Shown here piece by piece: positions 25,189 to 34,305 of a stretch of 64,000 nt of DNA (position 1 is its first letter; every line of letters starts with the position of its first letter). The notes under the pieces were generated by a model. It had not been told where the DNA came from. It made no database searches and saw nothing but the letters and a program-made list of their open reading frames with translations. Where the stretch lies: contig NZ_SSMC01000002.1 of the NCBI RefSeq assembly GCF_004799345.1, forward strand, positions 682,001 to 746,000, in the 5' to 3' direction. Made by a program: the position numbers and the translations under genes. This DNA comes from Robertkochia marina. Its GTDB lineage: Bacteria > Bacteroidota > Bacteroidia > Flavobacteriales > Flavobacteriaceae.

Positions 25189-26580
25189 ATGACATTAATC
25201 AAATCAATATCAGGAATAAGAGGAACTATTGGCGGACAACAGGGGGAGAATTTAACCCCTCTCGATGCCGTTAAATTTGCCGGAGCCTACGGGAGCTGGT
25301 TAAAGAAAAGCTATCCCAACCAACGATTGAATGTGGTTATCGGGAGAGACGCCCGTCTGTCAGGACCCATGATACAATCGCTGGTAACTTCAACCCTGAC
25401 CGGGTTAGGCATCGATGTAACCGACCTGGGGCTCTCCACAACTCCAACGGTGGAGCTTGCTGTACCTATGGAAAAGGCGCAGGGAGGGATCATTTTAACG
25501 GCAAGTCACAACCCTAAGCAGTGGAACGCCTTGAAACTATTAAATCACAAGGGAGAGTTTTTAAGCGGAGACGACGGTAAAGCCATTCTTGAGATCGCAG
25601 AGGCCGGCGACTACAGTTTTGCCGAGGTTGATGACCTGGGGCAGGTTACTACCAAAAATGATTATATAAGTAAGCACATACAAGCGGTACATGACCTGGA
25701 ACTGGTACTTCCGGAAAAGATCAAAGCTGCCGGATTTAAGGTAGTTGTTGATGGGGTTAATTCTACAGGAGGTATTGCTATTCCTGAGTTATTAAGGTCG
25801 TTAGGCGTTGAAGTGATCGAGCTTTACTGTGAACCCAACGGGCATTTCCCACACAATCCGGAGCCTCTTAAGGAGCACCTTGGAGCGATCATGGAGAAGG
25901 TTGTAGAAGAAAAAGCAGACCTCGGTATTGTGGTTGATCCAGATGTTGATCGCCTGGCTTTTATCAGTGAAGACGGAACGATGTTTGGAGAAGAGTACAC
26001 CCTGGTGGCCTGTGCTGACTATGTTTTGGGTAAAACCCCCGGGAATACGGTTTCTAATATGTCGTCTTCAAGGGCATTAAGTGATGTTACAGAAAAACAC
26101 CAGGGGAGTTATAAAGCTTCTGCTGTAGGTGAGGTAAATGTAGTAGAGCTTATGAAGGCCAGTAATGCCGTGATTGGAGGCGAAGGTAATGGCGGTATCA
26201 TTTATCCTGCCAGTCATTACGGAAGGGATGCCCTTGTGGGTACCGCCCTTTTTCTGACACACCTGGCTGAAAAGAACATGAGGGTGAGTGAATTGCGAAA
26301 TTCGTATCCTGCCTATTTCATGAGTAAAAAGAAGATAGAGCTTACCCCGGAACTGGATGTTGACAAGATCCTGGTAGAGATGAAAGAGAAATATGCCCAT
26401 GAGAGGGTGAGCACCGTGGATGGTGTGAAGATCGATCTTGCCGATCACTGGATCCATCTTCGTAAATCAAATACTGAACCCATTATACGGATCTATACAG
26501 AGGCCCCGGACCAGGAAAAGGCCGATGCCGTTGCCGACAGGGTCATCGCAGAAATTAAAGCTATTGCTGGCTTATCATAA
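25189..26580 (+). CDS. glmM: Phosphoglucosamine mutase
   Basis: The 463-residue alpha-D-phosphohexomutase has the phosphoserine loop TASHNP (S106), the Mg site DPDVDRLA, the sugar loop GEGNGG and the phosphate-binding RKSNTEPIIR near the C-terminus. GlmM converts glucosamine-6-phosphate to glucosamine-1-phosphate for UDP-GlcNAc, the precursor of peptidoglycan and LPS. A phosphomannomutase role cannot be excluded by eye. The start is MTLIKSISGIRGTIGG at 25189, after the -7 box. Confidence 0.88.
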   Translation: MTLIKSISGIRGTIGGQQGENLTPLDAVKFAGAYGSWLKKSYPNQRLNVVIGRDARLSGPMIQSLVTSTLTGLGIDVTDLGLSTTPTVELAVPMEKAQGGIILTASHNPKQWNALKLLNHKGEFLSGDDGKAILEIAEAGDYSFAEVDDLGQVTTKNDYISKHIQAVHDLELVLPEKIKAAGFKVVVDGVNSTGGIAIPELLRSLGVEVIELYCEPNGHFPHNPEPLKEHLGAIMEKVVEEKADLGIVVDPDVDRLAFISEDGTMFGEEYTLVACADYVLGKTPGNTVSNMSSSRALSDVTEKHQGSYKASAVGEVNVVELMKASNAVIGGEGNGGIIYPASHYGRDALVGTALFLTHLAEKNMRVSELRNSYPAYFMSKKKIELTPELDVDKILVEMKEKYAHERVSTVDGVKIDLADHWIHLRKSNTEPIIRIYTEAPDQEKADAVADRVIAEIKAIAGLS

Positions 26581-26604
26581 AGAGCTCAGCCTGCGAATAA
26601 ACTT

Positions 26605-26645
26605 AAGGTTCCGGTCACCTATCTTTTCAGGACGGCCGGAACCTT
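26605..26645. terminator. Long-stem hairpin at convergent glmM / acyltransferase ends
   Basis: AAGGTTCCGG / CCGGAACCTT, a 10-bp perfect stem with a 21-base loop. It overlaps the last codons of the acyltransferase gene. There is no strong T-run, so it may be a stabilising 3' hairpin rather than a terminator. Confidence 0.5.
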
Positions 26646-27512
26646 ATCTTTATGTTTGAACCTGTTGTGGGACCATAAGTAATAGGCCGGATCAGCCTTG
26701 ATCTGTTCTTCCAAAAGCTCGGTAAACCGATCAGTGATCTCGTAGTCATCAAATTGCCTTGGCGTATCGGTGATCACCTTGAAAGTTGCTTTATAATAAC
26801 CCCGCTTTTCTTTATTGATACCACAATACATCACCGGGAGGTCCATCTCTTTTGCCAGCGATTCTGCATAGGTGAATACCGGTACCGTGACCCCCATAAA
26901 AGGCCTCCAATACCTTGCCTTATGTGCCTGGGGAGACTGATCGTTAGCAAACCCGTAAATAGCCGGGGTACCATCTTCCTTATGTTTTTTAACCAGGTCC
27001 AGCACATGGTATCGCGATACCATATAGGCATTGTGCTTAGAACGGATCTTTTTAACCAATCGGTCTAAATACTTATTTGATAAGGGTGCATAAATAGCGT
27101 GTCCTTCGTGCTTAATAAAGTATCCTAAAGACATAAACCACTCGTAACTGCCATAGTGACCTATCACCATCACAATACTCTTCCCTTTTTCTTCATATTC
27201 GGAAAGCAGCTCCAGGTTACTGTATTGAAATCGCTTGATCATCTCTTCCTTAGAAATATTCATTGATTTGATCATTTCTAAGAACAGATCAACCATATGC
27301 TGATAAAATCTTGACTCAATAAGATCTAATTCAGCCTTCGATTTTTCCGGGAACGACAATTCCAGGTTTTTTCGAACCACCTTCTTACGATAGCCGATAA
27401 TCTTATACACAAGAAAATATATAGCATCAGATACCCAATAGAATATTCTGAAGGGCAGGATAGAGATCACCCAAAGAATAGGGTAGAGGATAATAAAGAC
27501 CAATAGTTGCAT
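26619..27512 (-). CDS. Lipid A biosynthesis-type (LpxL/HtrB family) lysophospholipid acyltransferase
   Basis: The 297-residue protein has an N-terminal membrane anchor (about 3-22) and the acyltransferase motif HX4E (H119-E124 in GHYGSYEW). The second family block is FANDQSPQ, followed by the motif ending YYLWSHNRFK. It should transfer an acyl chain from acyl-ACP to a lipid A intermediate, or, in Bacteroidota, possibly to an ornithine- or phospholipid-type acceptor. It is divergent from the rhomboid gene and convergent with glmM. Confidence 0.88.
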   Translation of the reverse strand: MQLLVFIILYPILWVISILPFRIFYWVSDAIYFLVYKIIGYRKKVVRKNLELSFPEKSKAELDLIESRFYQHMVDLFLEMIKSMNISKEEMIKRFQYSNLELLSEYEEKGKSIVMVIGHYGSYEWFMSLGYFIKHEGHAIYAPLSNKYLDRLVKKIRSKHNAYMVSRYHVLDLVKKHKEDGTPAIYGFANDQSPQAHKARYWRPFMGVTVPVFTYAESLAKEMDLPVMYCGINKEKRGYYKATFKVITDTPRQFDDYEITDRFTELLEEQIKADPAYYLWSHNRFKHKDKVPAVLKR

Positions 27513-27536
27513 TCACGGTAATTTTGGGCAAATTTA

Positions 27537-27544
27537 TATATTTG
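27537..27544 (+). promoter_or_regulatory. Candidate -7 box for rhomboid gene
   Basis: TATATTTG fits TAnnTTTG, 21 bases before the ATG at 27566. Confidence 0.45.
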
Positions 27545-27565
27545 AAGTCAAACCCTTCACGAAAA

Positions 27566-28207
27566 ATGAATTTAAGCTTACTCCTCATCATTGCTGCCAA
27601 TGTAGTCGTCTCTCTAAAAGGATTCAATGATTTCAGTTTTTTTGAACGCTATAAGTTTAATATCGGCGCTATTCAAAGAGGAGAACACATCAGGTCGGTA
27701 ACTTCCGGGTTTTTACATGTAGATTATACCCACCTGTTCTTTAATATGATCACCCTGTATTTTTTTGCACCCCTGGTGATCAGGAATTTTAACGGGTCAA
27801 AGTTTTTACTGATCTATTTCGTTTCATTACTGGCGGGGAGTTTACTCGCCACGGTATTTCACAAAAATGAATATCACTACAGTGCGGTTGGTGCAAGTGG
27901 CGCTGTAACAGGGGTATTGTATTCGGCAATTCTGCTGCAGCCGGGTATGAAACTCTTTCTGTTCTTCATTCCCATCCCTATCCCTGCTTATATTTTCGGA
28001 ATCGGGTATTTGCTGTACTCCATTTACGGAATGAAGAATCGCTTGGGTAATATTGGTCATACCGCACACTTCGGAGGAGCTATCGGAGGGTACCTCGTAA
28101 CCCTGTTGTTAATGCCTTCTTTGGTGGTGGAAGAAACACTGATGGTCATCCTTCTTGCCATTCCCATCGTTATTTTGTTCGTTCTCGAAAAAACAGGAAA
28201 GATTTGA
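27566..28207 (+). CDS. Rhomboid-family intramembrane serine protease
   Basis: The 213-residue protein has about six membrane helices. The catalytic dyad is Ser111 in GASGAVTG and His168 in GHTAHFGGAIGG, with the oxyanion residue N60 in HLFFNM. It cuts transmembrane segments of substrates within the inner membrane. A TTG 14 codons upstream is rejected because the -7 box lies between it and the ATG at 27566. Substrates are not evident from context. Confidence 0.93.
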   Translation: MNLSLLLIIAANVVVSLKGFNDFSFFERYKFNIGAIQRGEHIRSVTSGFLHVDYTHLFFNMITLYFFAPLVIRNFNGSKFLLIYFVSLLAGSLLATVFHKNEYHYSAVGASGAVTGVLYSAILLQPGMKLFLFFIPIPIPAYIFGIGYLLYSIYGMKNRLGNIGHTAHFGGAIGGYLVTLLLMPSLVVEETLMVILLAIPIVILFVLEKTGKI

Positions 28208-28218
28208 TAGTTAGCAGG

Positions 28219-28245
28219 GAGTCGAGAGTCGAGAGTCGGGAGTAG
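28219..28245. repeat. Heptamer tandem repeat (GAGTCGA)n
   Basis: Three 7-bp units, GAGTCGA, GAGTCGA, GAGTCGG, followed by a partial unit GAGTAG. It starts about 11 bases after the rhomboid stop codon. Confidence 0.8.
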
Positions 28246-28360
28246 AAATGGTCATTTAGATCATGTACCTCACATTTTATCCTGTCTTAACGATTTCATA
28301 GCAGGTGAGGTAGATGACTATTCGGGAAATTTGATATTTTACATTGTAAATATCTCTGCT

Positions 28361-28765
28361 ATGAAACTTAAACTCTTCCTTTTTCTCTTGCCATTTTTAG
28401 CGGCCACCCTATGTACCGATGAAGAAGAGCTGATCTCTCCGGATCCGGAGTCGCGCTACCAACTACAGAATAACACTACTACCGACCTGTATTTGTTAAC
28501 AGATAACGGTTTCCTGGAGATTCCCGCCCAGGCTACCACTGTGGTTGGCAGTGAATACAATTCCACAGACGGAAAGATGATCTCTCCCTCAGAAACCATC
28601 CTTTTTCAAAACCTCAAATTGTATCGTCTGGAAAATGGTGATTATATGTTGGTGTATGAACAAGACCCTGTAGATGATGCCCTGTGGAACTTCGAAGAGG
28701 ATGAAAATGCTGATTACAGGCTTTTTGAGTACACCCTTGTTATTTCCGAAACCTTGTTTAATTAA
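28361..28765 (+). CDS. Small secreted protein of unknown function
   Basis: The 134-residue protein begins MKLKLFLFLLPFLAATLCTD, a signal peptide. A Cys lies near the cleavage site but the preceding Leu does not fit a classical lipobox. The mature part is acidic and small, with strand-like stretches (TTDLYLLTDNGFLEIPAQ, LKLYRLENGDYMLVYEQ). No family is recognised. A start ten codons upstream is rejected because it would precede the signal peptide. It has its own gap of about 100 bases before the SIMPL gene. Confidence 0.65.
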   Translation: MKLKLFLFLLPFLAATLCTDEEELISPDPESRYQLQNNTTTDLYLLTDNGFLEIPAQATTVVGSEYNSTDGKMISPSETILFQNLKLYRLENGDYMLVYEQDPVDDALWNFEEDENADYRLFEYTLVISETLFN

Positions 28766-28864
28766 TTGAATTTCTGTATTCTTCCCAAGTATTTTTAATA
28801 AGATAAATTGTGGTCTCCAATATTGGCACACTCCTTGTAATTACCAGTTCAAAACGTAATTACC

Positions 28865-29548
28865 ATGAAAAACTATGTGTCCTTTTTACTGCTATTACTT
28901 TGTGTGACCCCATTCGTAACAGCCCAGGAATCTGAAGGCTCAAAAATCTCTGTGACCGGAGAAGGAATTATTCGCACCGTTCCTGATCAGGTGCATTTAT
29001 ATTTTGCTGTTCAGAATGAAGGGGAAGACCCCCTCGAGGTAAAACAGCGTAATGATGAACTGACCGGGAAACTCATAGAACTTTTAAAAGAAAATGGGGT
29101 GGATGGCAAGGATTTGCAAACCCAACGATTAAACCTTCGTAAACAATACAATAATCGTACGGAAGATTCCGAAAAATACATGGCCACCCAATCTTTTTCT
29201 CTGTTAATACGAGACCTGAAATCTTATGATGAAATCAATATTTTACTCCTCTCTGCCGGAGTCAACCAGATCGAACAGGTGGTTTTCAGTTCTACCCGCT
29301 ATGAAGAACTAAAGAACAGAGCCAGAGAAAAGGCAGTAAAAGATGCTCTGGGAAAAGTAGCTCTCTACGGGGCGTCCCTCGGTATGAGCCCGGGAAAACT
29401 TATCAATATGGAGGAGGTTGATACAGGTGGCGCAATGCCGGTATTCCGGGAGGCCGTGGCCGATTATAGTGGCGGCAACCGTTCTCAAATTGCACCGGGA
29501 GAAATTATCATTTCCAACAAGATACATCTCACCTATAGCTTACAATAA
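28865..29548 (+). CDS. SIMPL-domain (DUF541) periplasmic protein
   Basis: The 227-residue protein has a signal peptide (cleaved after FVTAQ, about 20). It then shows the SIMPL/DUF541 pattern: SVTGEGIIRTVPDQVHLYF, QRLNLRKQYNN and an Arg/Ala-rich helix (KNRAREKAVKDALGKVALYG). Members form oligomeric periplasmic or membrane-associated rings; the E. coli homologue YggE is linked to oxidative stress. The exact function is unknown. A strong terminator follows at once. Confidence 0.88.
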   Translation: MKNYVSFLLLLLCVTPFVTAQESEGSKISVTGEGIIRTVPDQVHLYFAVQNEGEDPLEVKQRNDELTGKLIELLKENGVDGKDLQTQRLNLRKQYNNRTEDSEKYMATQSFSLLIRDLKSYDEINILLLSAGVNQIEQVVFSSTRYEELKNRAREKAVKDALGKVALYGASLGMSPGKLINMEEVDTGGAMPVFREAVADYSGGNRSQIAPGEIIISNKIHLTYSLQ

Positions 29549-29579
29549 AAAAAGGCATCCATTCCGGATGCCTTTTTTT
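29547..29579. terminator. Bidirectional terminator, SIMPL / TlpA-like gene
   Basis: AAAAGGCATCC-ATTCC-GGATGCCTTTT, with A and T tracts on both sides. Confidence 0.92.
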
Positions 29580-29606
29580 ATAATTTTCTAAGGTATTCTG
29601 GGGTTA

Positions 29607-30716
29607 TTAAGGCAGCAGTTCAGCGATCTTTTCGTAAAGTGCTTCCCCACGTAGTCCTTTTGCAATGATCACTCCATTCTCATCAAGAACAAAGGTTGCA
29701 GGAATACTGTTTACCTGGTATTCTCTGGCGATAGGGTCATTACCCCCCTGTAGGGTAGATACCTGGTACCATGGCAATTGATCTTCTTCAATGGCCTTTA
29801 CCCAAGCTTCTTTTTTCTGGTCTAAAGATACCCCGATCACGTTAAGACCTTTATCGTGATATTGCTCATACAGCTTTACCATGTTCGGGTTTTCTATTCG
29901 ACAGGGTTTACACCAGGCAGCCCAAAAGTCAATAATGGTTACCTTTCCTAGGGCTTCTTTTAAGCTCATTTCAGCACCCTCAGGGGTAGCAGCACTGAAA
30001 GACGGGGCAGTGGCACCTACCTTAACCTTATTCAGGGCTTCAAGGCTTTTGCCGATAAATTTTCCGTATTCTGAAGCTTTAACGTCTTCATCAAGGCTAT
30101 TGTACAAGCTGCTAAGGCTGTCTGCCGGTTGCGATTTAGACCTTAGCATGTTGTTCATCAGGATAGGAGAAAAATAGGAAGCCGGATGATCTTTCACGAA
30201 TTCGTATTCTAAATTCATGGCATCTTCCTGTAGTTCAGCGTAGGTTTCTCTCATGACATTCATGGTAACTGTATCTCCCGTTTTTGAGGCTTCCTGCAGC
30301 TGATCACGAATATCCATATATTTCTTGCTCAGTACCATTGAAGACTTCTTGAATGTCTTTATCTCTTCATTGGTTGGGGTTCCCTCCACCACAGATTGAC
30401 CTAAAGAATCTTTATAGGCGATAACTTCTATGTTTCCTTCTTCCAGAACAAAAGGAAAACCACCTCTGATGTTTTCTACGTATAGAACGTGAAGCATAGG
30501 CTGCTCGGCTATACCGGTTCCTTCTGCCTTTCCGTTCATGATCTGAAGGGTGTCAACGAACTCACCCTGAGTTTCAGGATTGATTTTCTGAATGAAAACC
30601 TTGGTACTGTCGGCAATGCCTTCAGCCTGAATGTTTAAGGTGTATGAATTTTTTGGGGTTTCACTACAGCTTGCTAGAAGCATCGCGAAACTGCATATGA
30701 AAAAGAGTTTTTTCAT
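29607..30716 (-). CDS. TlpA-like thioredoxin-fold lipoprotein with DUF4369-type N-terminus
   Basis: The 369-residue lipoprotein (signal with lipobox LLASC, Cys17) has an N-terminal beta-rich DUF4369-like domain (about 25-120), a helical middle and a C-terminal AhpC/TSA-thioredoxin domain. The active site is WCKPC in DFWAAWCKPCRIENP, and the cis-Pro is in NSIPATFVLD. It probably acts in the periplasm as a thiol-disulfide reductase, for example in cytochrome or envelope protein maturation. It is monocistronic, with a well-formed promoter. Confidence 0.9.
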   Translation of the reverse strand: MKKLFFICSFAMLLASCSETPKNSYTLNIQAEGIADSTKVFIQKINPETQGEFVDTLQIMNGKAEGTGIAEQPMLHVLYVENIRGGFPFVLEEGNIEVIAYKDSLGQSVVEGTPTNEEIKTFKKSSMVLSKKYMDIRDQLQEASKTGDTVTMNVMRETYAELQEDAMNLEYEFVKDHPASYFSPILMNNMLRSKSQPADSLSSLYNSLDEDVKASEYGKFIGKSLEALNKVKVGATAPSFSAATPEGAEMSLKEALGKVTIIDFWAAWCKPCRIENPNMVKLYEQYHDKGLNVIGVSLDQKKEAWVKAIEEDQLPWYQVSTLQGGNDPIAREYQVNSIPATFVLDENGVIIAKGLRGEALYEKIAELLP

Positions 30717-30743
30717 GAGATCTGGATTATTTTAAGGTTTGTG

Positions 30744-30772
30744 CAAATTTAAGAGTTCAACAGGGCTATCAA
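30744..30772 (-). promoter_or_regulatory. Bacteroidota-type promoter of TlpA-like gene
   Basis: Read on the minus strand: TTG at 30772-30770, an 18-base spacer, then TAAATTTG at 30751-30744. This matches the TTG-N(17-23)-TAnnTTTG consensus, with a predicted leader of about 20 bases before the ATG at 30716. Confidence 0.7.
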
Positions 30773-30783
30773 AGTGAATTAAC

Positions 30784-30818
30784 AAAAAAAGCCCTGTCTT
30801 TTAAGAACAGGGCTTTTA
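30784..30818. terminator. Terminator after outer-membrane barrel gene
   Basis: AAAAGCCCTGT / ACAGGGCTTTT with a 9-base loop; T-run on both strands. Confidence 0.85.
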
Positions 30819-30834
30819 TATGGTAATCATTCTG

Positions 30835-31335
30835 TTAATTAAACTGGTAGCGTATACCCAAAGCGATATCAAAATCGAGGTCGCCATCATAAAAATCTCC
30901 GAAGCCTAATTCAGGTCGGAAATCCAGCGAAAGTAACAGCGGGATATTAAAGTCGTACTCAATACCTATGTCTCCTGCAACAAACAGGAAAGTACCGTCG
31001 TCGTCAAGGTCATTATTGAAGGAGAAATCATCATCATAATCATAAGCTCCAACACCACCACCGGCACCTACGTACCAATGAAAGTTTCCGTCAAGCGGCA
31101 TTACCCACTGATAAAGTCCGGTTAATTTAAAGGCATCAAAATTATTGTTGTCTCTCCAACCGAGGTCTGCCTCCAGTCGATTATTTGCCCCTAATGAGCG
31201 CTGATACGAGATCTCAGCACCGAAACCATCACTGTCACCCAATCGTAAACCTAAAGCGTTCGGGGCAATACGCTGAGCCTGAACGAATGACAATACTCCT
31301 GCAAAAAACAACAAGAAGAAAACTACTCTTTTCAT
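30835..31335 (-). CDS. Small outer-membrane beta-barrel protein
   Basis: The 166-residue protein has a signal peptide (cleaved near SFVQAQ, about 21). The rest is a series of amphipathic strands with alternating aromatic residues (GAEISYQRSLG, FHWYVGAGGGVGAYDYD, FDIALGIRYQFN) ending in a C-terminal aromatic-rich strand. This fits an eight-strand OmpW/OmpX-like porin family protein. There is an Asp-rich loop (about 95-115). No function can be assigned. Confidence 0.82.
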   Translation of the reverse strand: MKRVVFFLLFFAGVLSFVQAQRIAPNALGLRLGDSDGFGAEISYQRSLGANNRLEADLGWRDNNNFDAFKLTGLYQWVMPLDGNFHWYVGAGGGVGAYDYDDDFSFNNDLDDDGTFLFVAGDIGIEYDFNIPLLLSLDFRPELGFGDFYDGDLDFDIALGIRYQFN

Positions 31336-31404
31336 TAAAATTGATTTTATGATTTGTTAATTTAACGACGAATTTACTCTAAAATTATGTAGTCACCCAA
31401 TACC

Positions 31405-34305
31405 ATGAGCGAAAACTTATCATTAAACAGGCTTAAAGATTCTGTCAAAGGAGAATTTTATACGGATGAACTGCATCGTATGATATATGCCACAGATGCT
31501 TCGGTATACAGGGCATTACCCCATGCTGTAGTCTACCCTAAAGACACAGCAGACCTTCAGAAGCTCATCGCTTATGCGAACCATCATAATATGGCGCTGA
31601 CACCCAGATCTGCCGGCACCTCTCTGGCCGGACAATGTGTTAGTGACGGGATCATTGTAGATATGTCCAGGCATTTCACCAAAATACTGGATTTCAGACC
31701 TGATGAAATGACAGTTAAAGTAGAACCAGGTGTTATCAGAGATGAATTAAATAGTGATATTGCTGCCCAGGGGTTGTTTTTCGGACCTAATACCTCGACT
31801 TCTAACCGCTGTATGCTCGGAGGGATGACCGCCAACAATTCTTCAGGTTCAACCTCTATCAAATATGGGGTTACCCGTGATAAGGTGCTGGAGGTCGACA
31901 TGGTGCTCAGTGACGGAAAAGAGGTGGTATTCAGGGAACTCTCGGCGGAAGAACTCGACACGAAATTAAAGCTTGACGACAGGGAAGGGGAGATCTATCG
32001 TTTTGTAATAGACACCTTCAGTTCAAAAGAAACCAGGAAAAACATAAAAAAGGCCTACCCCAAACCCGATATTCACAGACGTAATACGGGTTATGCCGTT
32101 GATGTACTTTCAGAGATGCATCCTTTTAAACCTGATGGCTCCCCCCTGAACCTGGCCAAGGTAATTGCAGGAAGTGAAGGCACTCTTGGCATCATGACGG
32201 CCATTACCCTGCAATTAGATCTCTTACCGCCAACAGAAAAATATATGATCGCAGCGCATTTCAATTCCATTGAAGAGACTTGCAATGCCGTTGTTCCGCT
32301 GATGAAACACAACCTGTATGCCTGCGAAATGATGGATAAGGTGATCCTGGACTGTACAAAGAACAACAAGTCGCAGCTAGCCAATCGTTTCTTCATTAAA
32401 GAAGATCCTGCAGCCATTTTACTTCTTGAAATTTGTGATACTGATAAAAAGGGGCTTAACGATCAATTAAAGGCTCTTTTGCAAACGCTGGAGACCGTGA
32501 CTTCTTCCTATGCAAATCCTGTATTGGAAGGGGAAGACATCGAGAAGGCTTTTGAATTGCGAAAAGCCGGTTTAGGATTGCTGGGGAATATGATAGGAGA
32601 TGCCAAGGCGGTAGCCTGTATTGAAGACACTGCTGTAAGTATCGAAGATCTTAGTCCTTACATAAAGGAGTTTGAACAATTAATGGAAGCCCATGGCCAA
32701 AAAGCCGTTTACTACGCTCATGCGGGCGCAGGTGAGCTTCACCTCAGGCCGATCTTAAATTTAAAAGAGCAGTCCGGGGTCAAAGAATTTCGGGAGATCA
32801 CCACTGCCGTAGCCAGGCTGGTGAAAAAATACGGAGGAGCCATGTCAGGGGAACATGGAGAAGGCAGGGTGCGTTCTGAATTTATTTCCATGTTGATCGG
32901 TGAACAGAATTACAGGTTACTGGAAAAACTGAAATATGCGTTTGATCCAAATAACATTTTTAACCCCGGAAAAATTGTAGCACCGGTGGCCATGGATGAA
33001 AGCCTGAGGTATGAGGTGAACAGAGAGGAACCTGAAATTAAAACCTTTATGGATTTTTCAGATGATCAGGGTATTTTACGGGCTGTGGAAAAATGCAACG
33101 GGAGTGGAGACTGTAGAAAAACGGAACGCAGCAATGGCACCATGTGTCCAAGTTACCACGCCACAAAACATGAAAAAGATACCACCCGGGCAAGAGCGAA
33201 TGCCCTGCGTGAAGTGCTCACCATGCCCAAAAATGGTAATAAATTCAACAGCAAAGAGTTAAAGCAGGTGTTGGACCTTTGCCTGAGTTGTAAGGCCTGC
33301 GGCAGTGAATGTCCGTCAAACATTGACATGGCAAGCTACAAAGCAGAATTTCTTTATCAATATCAACAAGCAAATGGGTCTTCGCTTCGGGACAAACTCT
33401 TTGCCTATAACGGCAAACTTAATAAGCTGGCTGCATTATTGCCAGCCGGGGTTAATAATAGGCTGATTCAAAAAATTATTAGTAGAACAGTAGGAATAGC
33501 ACCCCAAAGAAAATTACCTAAGATCGGCAGCACCAATCTTGAAAAGCTTCTTGAAAGATCTTTAGATCCGAATAAGAACTACCGCAAAGTAATATTATAT
33601 GTTGATGAATTCAGTGAGTACCTCGATGCTTCCATAGCCGAAGATGCTGTCTGCCTGCTTCTGGCTTTGGGTTATGAACCTGTTTTTCTGAAGGGAGAGA
33701 GCGGAAGAACCTATATTTCTAAAGGATTTCTTGCGGAGGCAAGAACATGTATAGATACATTGTTAAAGAAAGTGCAAGAAATGGATATGCCTGACAGCCC
33801 TGTCATTGGTATAGAGCCATCGGCTATATTAGGGTTCCGCGATGATTTTTTAAAGCTGGCTTCAGACAAAAGTTTAGCTAAAAGCCTGGCCAAACGGGCT
33901 CAAACCTTTGAAGAATTCACAGCTGCTCTTTTCGAAGCGGGAGGTATTGACACCTCGTTGTTCTCTCCTGAAAAGCGAACGATTCGATATCATGCTCACT
34001 GTCATCAAAAAGCACTTTCTGATATCAAATCAACCTTTACCATGTTGAGCCTACCGCAAAATTATACTGTCACTATGATCAATTCAGGATGTTGTGGAAT
34101 GGCCGGTTCTTTCGGGTATGAAAAAGAACACTATGATATCAGCATGGCCATTGGAGAGCAGCGTTTGTTCCCGGCAGTAAGAAAATCAGAGAAGGATGTA
34201 ATTATTGCTGCAAACGGCAATAGCTGCCGACATCAGATATCTGATGGTACAGGAAGAACCGCTCTGCATCCCATAACCGTATTGCGCAATGCATTAAGGA
34301 GTTGA
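31405..34305 (+). CDS. FAD-linked oxidase fused to Fe-S/CCG domain (D-lactate or glycolate dehydrogenase-like)
   Basis: The 966-residue protein has an N-terminal PCMH FAD-binding domain (about 30-270; HNMALTPRSAGTSLAGQCVS, GGMTANNSSGSTSIKYGVTR), then an FAD-linked oxidase C domain (AHAGAGELHLRPILNL, GGAMSGEHGEGRVRSEF). A ferredoxin-like domain follows (CLSCKACGSECPSNIDM), and a C-terminal heterodisulfide-reductase-type region ends with a CCG motif (GCCGMAGSFGYEKEHYD). Such fusions oxidise 2-hydroxyacids and pass electrons to quinone. The substrate is most likely D-lactate. The last 12 bases overlap the convergent lipoprotein gene. Confidence 0.88.
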   Translation: MSENLSLNRLKDSVKGEFYTDELHRMIYATDASVYRALPHAVVYPKDTADLQKLIAYANHHNMALTPRSAGTSLAGQCVSDGIIVDMSRHFTKILDFRPDEMTVKVEPGVIRDELNSDIAAQGLFFGPNTSTSNRCMLGGMTANNSSGSTSIKYGVTRDKVLEVDMVLSDGKEVVFRELSAEELDTKLKLDDREGEIYRFVIDTFSSKETRKNIKKAYPKPDIHRRNTGYAVDVLSEMHPFKPDGSPLNLAKVIAGSEGTLGIMTAITLQLDLLPPTEKYMIAAHFNSIEETCNAVVPLMKHNLYACEMMDKVILDCTKNNKSQLANRFFIKEDPAAILLLEICDTDKKGLNDQLKALLQTLETVTSSYANPVLEGEDIEKAFELRKAGLGLLGNMIGDAKAVACIEDTAVSIEDLSPYIKEFEQLMEAHGQKAVYYAHAGAGELHLRPILNLKEQSGVKEFREITTAVARLVKKYGGAMSGEHGEGRVRSEFISMLIGEQNYRLLEKLKYAFDPNNIFNPGKIVAPVAMDESLRYEVNREEPEIKTFMDFSDDQGILRAVEKCNGSGDCRKTERSNGTMCPSYHATKHEKDTTRARANALREVLTMPKNGNKFNSKELKQVLDLCLSCKACGSECPSNIDMASYKAEFLYQYQQANGSSLRDKLFAYNGKLNKLAALLPAGVNNRLIQKIISRTVGIAPQRKLPKIGSTNLEKLLERSLDPNKNYRKVILYVDEFSEYLDASIAEDAVCLLLALGYEPVFLKGESGRTYISKGFLAEARTCIDTLLKKVQEMDMPDSPVIGIEPSAILGFRDDFLKLASDKSLAKSLAKRAQTFEEFTAALFEAGGIDTSLFSPEKRTIRYHAHCHQKALSDIKSTFTMLSLPQNYTVTMINSGCCGMAGSFGYEKEHYDISMAIGEQRLFPAVRKSEKDVIIAANGNSCRHQISDGTGRTALHPITVLRNALRS

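Noticed and set aside
25110-25202. N-terminal extension of acpH
   Set aside because: It would cross the glmM promoter box and precede the conserved family N-terminus MNFLAHIYLSG.
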